A stretch of 56,395 nucleotides of DNA from the NCBI RefSeq assembly GCF_030690725.1, contig NZ_JAUYGD010000049.1:1-56395 (forward strand), read 5' to 3'. Made by a program: the position numbers and the translations under genes. Numbering within the stretch: the first letter of the stretch is position 1; each line of letters opens with the position of its first letter. Under the pieces are notes generated by a model that worked only from the letters and a program-made list of their open reading frames with translations, was not told where the DNA came from and searched no databases. Of this stretch, positions 51,179 through 56,395 are shown one piece after another. The DNA comes from Pseudomonas sp. (GTDB taxonomy: Bacteria; Pseudomonadota; Gammaproteobacteria; Pseudomonadales; Pseudomonadaceae).

Positions 51179-51997
51179 TCAGAGGTTGGCGGCTGCGTAC
51201 TGGCCGGAAATCTGTTCAATGCCCTGGATGATGGTGTTGGAGTACTTGTTGACCAGAAATGGCACGCTGTTCTCGTTGTAGTTGATCAGCGACTTTTCAA
51301 TATAGCGCCATTTGGTGGCGACCCCTTCCCATGATTGCTTGAGCTGCGGCGTGTTCTTCGGGTCTTTCTCCAGCGCCGCCATCTTGCTGGCGAATTCACT
51401 GACCAGCTCTTCAATCGGCCGTGCGTCGCCGCCGCCCATAAAGGTGGCGCCTACCGAGGCGCTGCGCGAGGCGTAATCCACGGCAATGCCTTGCATCAGA
51501 ATGCTCTGTTCACGGCTGCGCTGGGTCAGGGCAGGCACGCCGTAGCTGCCTTCCTGCTGGATCTTGGTATACAGCTCCTGACTCAGGGTCATCAGCTGCT
51601 GGTTGCGGGCAGCCAGGTCGGCTACCGGTTGCAGGTCGGTGTAACCCTGGCTCTTTAACGCGTTGATCAGGTTGTTGAGGTCGATCTCGTAACCCTTCCA
51701 TTGCTGGTCCAGCTGAGAGCGCAGGGCTTTCGCACCTTCGCCGGGCATATCCGTCAGCGCCGTCAGGTGGTTATTCACCTCGCTCACTGAGTCGTTAATC
51801 ATCCGCGCATAGCGTTGATCGCCTTCCATGCCGTTGAACATATAGAAGTCGCCCAGGGACTTTTGTGCAGCGAGGCGTAGCTGGTGCAGCTTCAGCAAGC
51901 TGGTGGCGGCATCTGCAGCCTGGGTAGCGGCGCTGAATAGGGGGAGGGTGATCGCGAGCAGGGTGCTCAAAACAATGGCAAGCATGCGGCTCGACAT
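51179..51997 (-). CDS. Exported alpha-helical protein of unknown function
   Basis: 272 residues from ATG 51997 (GGAG about 8 bp upstream). Signal peptide ends ATQA-ADA near residue 27. The mature part is helical, with LLKLHQLRLAAQKSLGDFYM and repeated Gln/Leu heptad-like patches, resembling the periplasmic ligand-binding helices of methyl-accepting or PilJ/NarX-type sensors, but no membrane anchor or kinase follows. A conserved-looking VPALTQRSREQSILMQG and a late YNENSVPFLVNKYSNTI are notable. No function is known to me. It diverges from fadB. Confidence 0.75.
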   Translation of the reverse strand: MSSRMLAIVLSTLLAITLPLFSAATQAADAATSLLKLHQLRLAAQKSLGDFYMFNGMEGDQRYARMINDSVSEVNNHLTALTDMPGEGAKALRSQLDQQWKGYEIDLNNLINALKSQGYTDLQPVADLAARNQQLMTLSQELYTKIQQEGSYGVPALTQRSREQSILMQGIAVDYASRSASVGATFMGGGDARPIEELVSEFASKMAALEKDPKNTPQLKQSWEGVATKWRYIEKSLINYNENSVPFLVNKYSNTIIQGIEQISGQYAAANL

Positions 51998-52479
51998 GGG
52001 GGAAACTCCGTGCGCCCTTGATTGGGCTCTAATTGTTTTTGTTTTGGCTACGGGCGGTCTAAAACGGCCGTATTGAGACGACTGTACCTGCAGCCAAATC
52101 ATTTTGCTAGGTATGCGCTGGATCACACTTCTGCCTGCAGAGTTGGCGAAGTAACCGTATATCGCTGCGGATCACTGCTTGTTCGCTGCAGAGTCACCGG
52201 CGCGCCGGTGTAAGCCTGAACGTAATTTTTTGTACGCCTTTGTAGTCACTACAGGCCAATTGACAAGTAGGGGCTTTTCCTTGAAGGTGTGCACACCCAA
52301 ATCAAACGGGCGTATGAATTGAGCGTTTGCCTTCAAAGGCACCGCCTTTACAGCCCGATTATCGCGTCGGTGGGTGTGCCAGGCTGATTGGGGCTACTCT
52401 GAGACGGCTATGCCGTGGAGTAGCTTGCTGGTTGGCTCCGATGTGTACTGTTCAGCTTCCATACCGTGGAGATCAGTTG
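51998..52479. other. Divergent intergenic region: exported protein / fadB
   Basis: 482 bp. It contains TGTAGT-C-ACTACA (52241-52253), a 13-bp palindrome, and CAAACG/CGTTTG (52303-52308, 52324-52329), a dyad with a 15-bp spacer. TTGACA at 52260-52265 lacks a good -10. An open frame enters fadB from 52327 but has no family-like sequence. No other gene is convincing. Confidence 0.55.
52241..52253. promoter_or_regulatory. 13-bp palindrome upstream of fadB
   Basis: TGTAGTCACTACA, perfect 6-bp arms around a central C, 227 bp before the fadB ATG. Candidate operator; the regulator cannot be identified from the sequence. Confidence 0.4.
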
Positions 52480-54627
52480 ATGATTTACGAAGGTAAAGCC
52501 ATCACGGTTAAGGCTCTTGAGAGTGGCATTGTCGAATTGAAATTCGACCTCAAGGGTGAATCCGTCAACAAATTCAACCGTCTTACCCTCAATGAACTGC
52601 GTCAATCCGTTGATGCGATCAAGGCCGATGGTTCGATCAAGGGCGTGATTGTCACCAGTGGCAAAGACGTATTTATCGTCGGCGCCGACATCACCGAGTT
52701 CGTCGACAACTTCAAGTTGCCGGACGAAGAACTGGTGGCTGGCAACCTCGAAGCCAACAAGATCTTCAGTGATTTTGAAGACCTCAATGTTCCGACTGTT
52801 GTCGCGATCAACGGCATCGCCTTGGGCGGTGGTTTTGAGATGTGCCTGGCCGCGGATTACCGCGTCATGGCCGAAAGCGCCAAAGTTGGCCTGCCGGAAG
52901 TCAAACTGGGCATCTACCCAGGCTTCGGCGGCACCGTGCGTCTGCCACGGGTTATCGGTACCGATAACGCCGTTGAGTGGATTGCCGGTGGTAAAGAAAA
53001 CAAAGCTGCTGACGCCCTGAAAATGGGTGCAGTGGATGCCGTGGTTGCCGCTGACAAGCTGCAAGCCGCTGCCCTGGACCTGATCAAGCGCGCCATCTCC
53101 GGCGAGCTGGACTACAAGGCCAAGCGTCAGCCGAAGCTGGAAAAGCTCAAGCTCAACGCTATCGAGCAGATGATGTGCTTTGAAACCGCCAAAGGTTTCG
53201 TGGCAGGTCAGGCTGGCCCGAACTATCCGGCGCCGGTTGAAGCGATCAAAACCATTCAGAAAGCCGCCAACTTCGGTCGCGACAAAGCACTGGAAGTGGA
53301 AGCTGCTGGCTTCGTCAAACTGGCTAAAACCCCGGTTGCTGCCAGCCTGATCGGCCTGTTCCTGAACGATCAGGACCTGAAGAAGAAAGCCAAGCAGTAC
53401 GACGAAATCGCCAAAGACGTGAAACTGGCTGCTGTGCTCGGCGCTGGCATCATGGGTGGCGGTATCGCCTACCAGTCCGCTTCCAAGGGCACCCCGATCC
53501 TGATGAAGGATATCCGTGAAGAGGGTATCCAGATGGGTCTGGCCGAGGCTTCCAAGCTGCTCGGCGGTCGCGTTGCCAAAGGTCGTATGACTGCGGCGAA
53601 GATGGCTGAAGCCCTTACCGCTATTCGCCCGACCATGTCCTACGGCGACTTCGGCGCTGTCGATATCGTTGTCGAAGCCGTGGTCGAGAATCCGAAGGTC
53701 AAGCAGATCGTTCTGGCTGAAGTGGAAGGCGTGGTTAAAGAAGACGCAATCCTCGCGTCGAACACTTCGACCATCTCCATCAACTTGCTGGCCAAGGCCC
53801 TCAAGCGTCCGGAAAACTTCGTTGGCATGCACTTCTTCAACCCTGTGCACATGATGCCGCTGGTTGAAGTGATTCGTGGCGAGAAATCCAGCGACGTAGC
53901 CGTGGCTACCACCGTTGCTTACGCCAAGAAAATGGGCAAGACCCCGGTTGTGGTCAACGACTGCCCAGGCTTTCTGGTTAACCGCGTGCTGTTCCCGTAC
54001 TTCGGTGGCTTCTCCAAGCTGCTGGCATTCGGTGTGGACTTCGTGCGTATCGACAAAGTCATGGAGAAGTTCGGCTGGCCAATGGGCCCGGCGTACCTGT
54101 CCGACGTGGTCGGTATCGACACCGGTCACCACGGCCGTGACGTAATGGCTGAAGGCTTCCCGGATCGCATGGCTGTTGAAGGCCGTACCGCGGTTGACGT
54201 GATGTATGAAGCAGATCGCCTGGGCCAGAAGAACGGCAAAGGCTTCTACTCCTACGAAATGGACAAGCGTGGCAAGCCGAAGAAGGTTTCTGATCCGGTT
54301 GCCTACGATCTGCTCAAGTCCATCGTGACCGAGCAGCGTGAAGTGACTGATGAAGACATCATCAACTTCATGATGATTCCTCTGTGCATGGAAACCGTGC
54401 GTTGTCTGGAAGACGGCATCGTTGATACCGCAGCTGAGGCCGATATGGGCCTGATCTACGGCATCGGCTTCCCGCCGTTCCGCGGTGGTGCGCTGCGTTA
54501 CATCGATACCGTCGGTGTAGCCGAGTTCGTTGCCCTGGCCGACAAATACGCCGAGCTGGGCGCGCTGTACACCCCGACTGCCAAGCTTCGCGAAATGGCC
54601 GCTAACGGCCAGAAGTTTTTCGGTTAA
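52480..54627 (+). CDS. fadB: Fatty-acid oxidation complex subunit alpha
   Basis: 715 residues, the standard FadB length. The N-terminal enoyl-CoA hydratase/isomerase domain (to about 190) has [18 protein letters not shown] and [15 protein letters not shown] with both catalytic Glu positions; the 3-hydroxyacyl-CoA dehydrogenase domain begins with [19 protein letters not shown] near 318 and has [15 protein letters not shown] with catalytic His, then the C-terminal domains. It hydrates and oxidises trans-2-enoyl-CoA in beta-oxidation. GGAG lies 8 bp before ATG 52480. fadA follows 30 bp downstream. Confidence 0.97.
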   Translation: MIYEGKAITVKALESGIVELKFDLKGESVNKFNRLTLNELRQSVDAIKADGSIKGVIVTSGKDVFIVGADITEFVDNFKLPDEELVAGNLEANKIFSDFEDLNVPTVVAINGIALGGGFEMCLAADYRVMAESAKVGLPEVKLGIYPGFGGTVRLPRVIGTDNAVEWIAGGKENKAADALKMGAVDAVVAADKLQAAALDLIKRAISGELDYKAKRQPKLEKLKLNAIEQMMCFETAKGFVAGQAGPNYPAPVEAIKTIQKAANFGRDKALEVEAAGFVKLAKTPVAASLIGLFLNDQDLKKKAKQYDEIAKDVKLAAVLGAGIMGGGIAYQSASKGTPILMKDIREEGIQMGLAEASKLLGGRVAKGRMTAAKMAEALTAIRPTMSYGDFGAVDIVVEAVVENPKVKQIVLAEVEGVVKEDAILASNTSTISINLLAKALKRPENFVGMHFFNPVHMMPLVEVIRGEKSSDVAVATTVAYAKKMGKTPVVVNDCPGFLVNRVLFPYFGGFSKLLAFGVDFVRIDKVMEKFGWPMGPAYLSDVVGIDTGHHGRDVMAEGFPDRMAVEGRTAVDVMYEADRLGQKNGKGFYSYEMDKRGKPKKVSDPVAYDLLKSIVTEQREVTDEDIINFMMIPLCMETVRCLEDGIVDTAAEADMGLIYGIGFPPFRGGALRYIDTVGVAEFVALADKYAELGALYTPTAKLREMAANGQKFFG

Positions 54628-54642
54628 TCGCGGACAGACTAG

Positions 54643-55833
<1,191 letters not shown>

Positions 55834-55855
55834 GCTTCACCGGTGTAAGAGATGG

Positions 55856-55885
55856 AAAAAACCGGGGCCCAGTGCCCCGGTTTTT
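55856..55885 (+). terminator. Rho-independent terminator after fadA
   Basis: CCGGGGC (55862-55868) / GCCCCGG (55874-55880) plus flanking A6/T5 pairing gives a 12-bp stem with a 5-nt loop and a T-run (55881-55885). Confidence 0.93.
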
Positions 55886-55919
55886 GTTTATCAGCAGAAA
55901 ATCTTCAAGGAATTCACCC

Positions 55920-56156
55920 ATGCAGCTACAGCCCGGCCTCTACCGCCACTACAAAGGCCCTGAATACCGTGTGTTTGGCGTAGCCCAGCATTCCGAAACG
56001 GAACAGGCGATGGTGGTCTATCAGGCGCTGTACGGCGAGTTTGGCCTATGGGTGAGGCCGTTGGAGATGTTCTGCGAAAGCGTTGAGGTGGACGGCGAGA
56101 CGGTTCCACGCTTTGCTTTGATTCAGGCTGAAACCGCACTGTTCACTCGGCCTTGA
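55920..56156 (+). CDS. DUF1653 domain-containing protein
   Basis: 78 residues. The single DUF1653 domain is recognised by LQPGLYRHYKGPEYRVFGVA, then VVYQALYGEFGLWVRPLEMF. Function unknown; often found as a short stand-alone gene. AAGG lies 9 bp before ATG 55920, and the frame open from 55707 only overlaps fadA. It sits between fadA and topA. Confidence 0.93.
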   Translation: MQLQPGLYRHYKGPEYRVFGVAQHSETEQAMVVYQALYGEFGLWVRPLEMFCESVEVDGETVPRFALIQAETALFTRP

Positions 56157-56180
56157 GCTGACATCGGGCCACTGCTGCGC

Positions 56181-56210
56181 TTGACCTCGGCCGGACCACC
56201 ACTATATATA
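56181..56210 (+). promoter_or_regulatory. Sigma-70-type promoter for topA
   Basis: TTGACC (56181-56186) and TATATA (56203-56208 or 56205-56210), spacer 16 or 18 bp, within TATATATAG about 75 bp before the topA ATG. Confidence 0.55.
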
Positions 56211-56281
56211 GCGGTGCCGCGCTAGCAGGCAGTACAGCGCCTCCCGCATTTATTTATCGAATTTCAGGAATTTTCCAATCC

Positions 56282-56395
56282 ATGGGCAAATCGCTGGTCA
56301 TCGTGGAATCCCCGGCCAAGGCCAAGACCATCAACAAGTACTTGGGCAACGAGTACGTGGTGAAGTCGAGCATCGGCCACATCCGTGACCTACCC
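56282..56395 (+). CDS. topA: DNA topoisomerase I, N-terminal fragment
   Basis: Only 38 codons are inside the window. They read [20 protein letters not shown] then [18 protein letters not shown], the unmistakable Toprim start of bacterial type IA topoisomerase, with the first Toprim Glu in [11 protein letters not shown]. The enzyme relaxes negative supercoils. A sigma-70-like promoter is 70-100 bp upstream. The rest of the gene lies right of the window. Confidence 0.95.
   Translation, partial: MGKSLVIVESPAKAKTINKYLGNEYVVKSSIGHIRDLP

Noticed and set aside
52260..52265. TTGACA as fadB -35 box
   Set aside because: No TATAAT-like hexamer 16-18 bp downstream.
52303..52329. Possible PsrA operator upstream of fadB
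   Set aside because: CAAACG and CGTTTG are 15 bp apart, whereas the PsrA box as I know it has only 2-4 bp between halves.

Overview
The window looks like about 56 kb of chromosome from a Pseudomonas species. The GC-rich codon use, a WbpM-type dehydratase at the end of an O-antigen cluster, the NAGGN osmolyte locus, an OprD-family porin, fadBA next to topA, and several families of Pseudomonas-like palindromic intergenic repeats all point that way. From memory, and not verified here, much of the gene order from dacB to topA runs parallel to the PA3047-PA3011 stretch of P. aeruginosa PAO1, and the NAGGN block resembles PA3458-PA3463. I see no prophage, transposase, CRISPR array or rRNA. The one tRNA is tRNA-Pro(CGG). 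Both end genes are cut by the window.

Layout. 1-3.1 kb: right end of an O-antigen/polysaccharide cluster (partial PLP aminotransferase, wbpM-like dehydratase, ComEA-like HhH protein). 3.1-6.6 kb: DUF2784 membrane protein, SDR oxidoreductase, CynX/NimT-type MFS transporter, a small unknown protein, a YheU-family protein. 6.7-15.1 kb: osmoprotectant locus on the minus strand (asnO amidotransferase, ngg synthetase, M42 peptidase, hybrid sensor kinase) with a divergent MarR regulator. 15.1-26.1 kb: dacB (PBP4), yggL, a large dCache-GAF-HD-GYP protein, a dGTPase-like gene coupled to an FUSC membrane protein, a periplasmic binding protein, an EAL protein with a C-terminal sensor, and a yqjD-yqjE-yqjK-like trio. 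26.1-31.8 kb: ammonium transporter with sigma-54/NtrC/IHF-like sites, OprD-family porin, DUF5610 protein, thioredoxin-fold protein, first cheV, tRNA-Pro. 31.9-34.6 kb: YgdI-type lipoprotein and molybdenum cofactor genes mobA, moaB, moeA. 34.7-40.7 kb: AraC regulator divergent from an alkyl-DHAP-synthase-like flavoprotein, a GlpD-like dehydrogenase and an FGGY kinase. 40.8-51 kb: pirin, YegS lipid kinase, second cheV, DUF1499 lipoprotein, MOSC protein, Slt transglycosylase, Uup ABC-F ATPase, three small proteins. 51-56.4 kb: an exported unknown protein, fadB, fadA, DUF1653 protein and the start of topA.

How genes work together. asnO and ngg make the dipeptide osmolyte N-acetylglutaminylglutamine amide; the co-oriented peptidase and sensor kinase are likely turnover and sensing partners. 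fadB and fadA encode the two subunits of the beta-oxidation complex. moaB and moeA overlap and serve molybdopterin synthesis, with mobA divergent. The flavoprotein-dehydrogenase-kinase cluster suggests a glycerol-phosphate-centred pathway of unknown substrate and is the most attractive uncharacterised system here. At the regulatory level the best leads are two hairpins that would hide Shine-Dalgarno sequences, the sigma-54-type region before the ammonium transporter, and a 119-bp nested palindrome. Function calls rest on recognised motifs read by eye; no searches or structure predictions were run.
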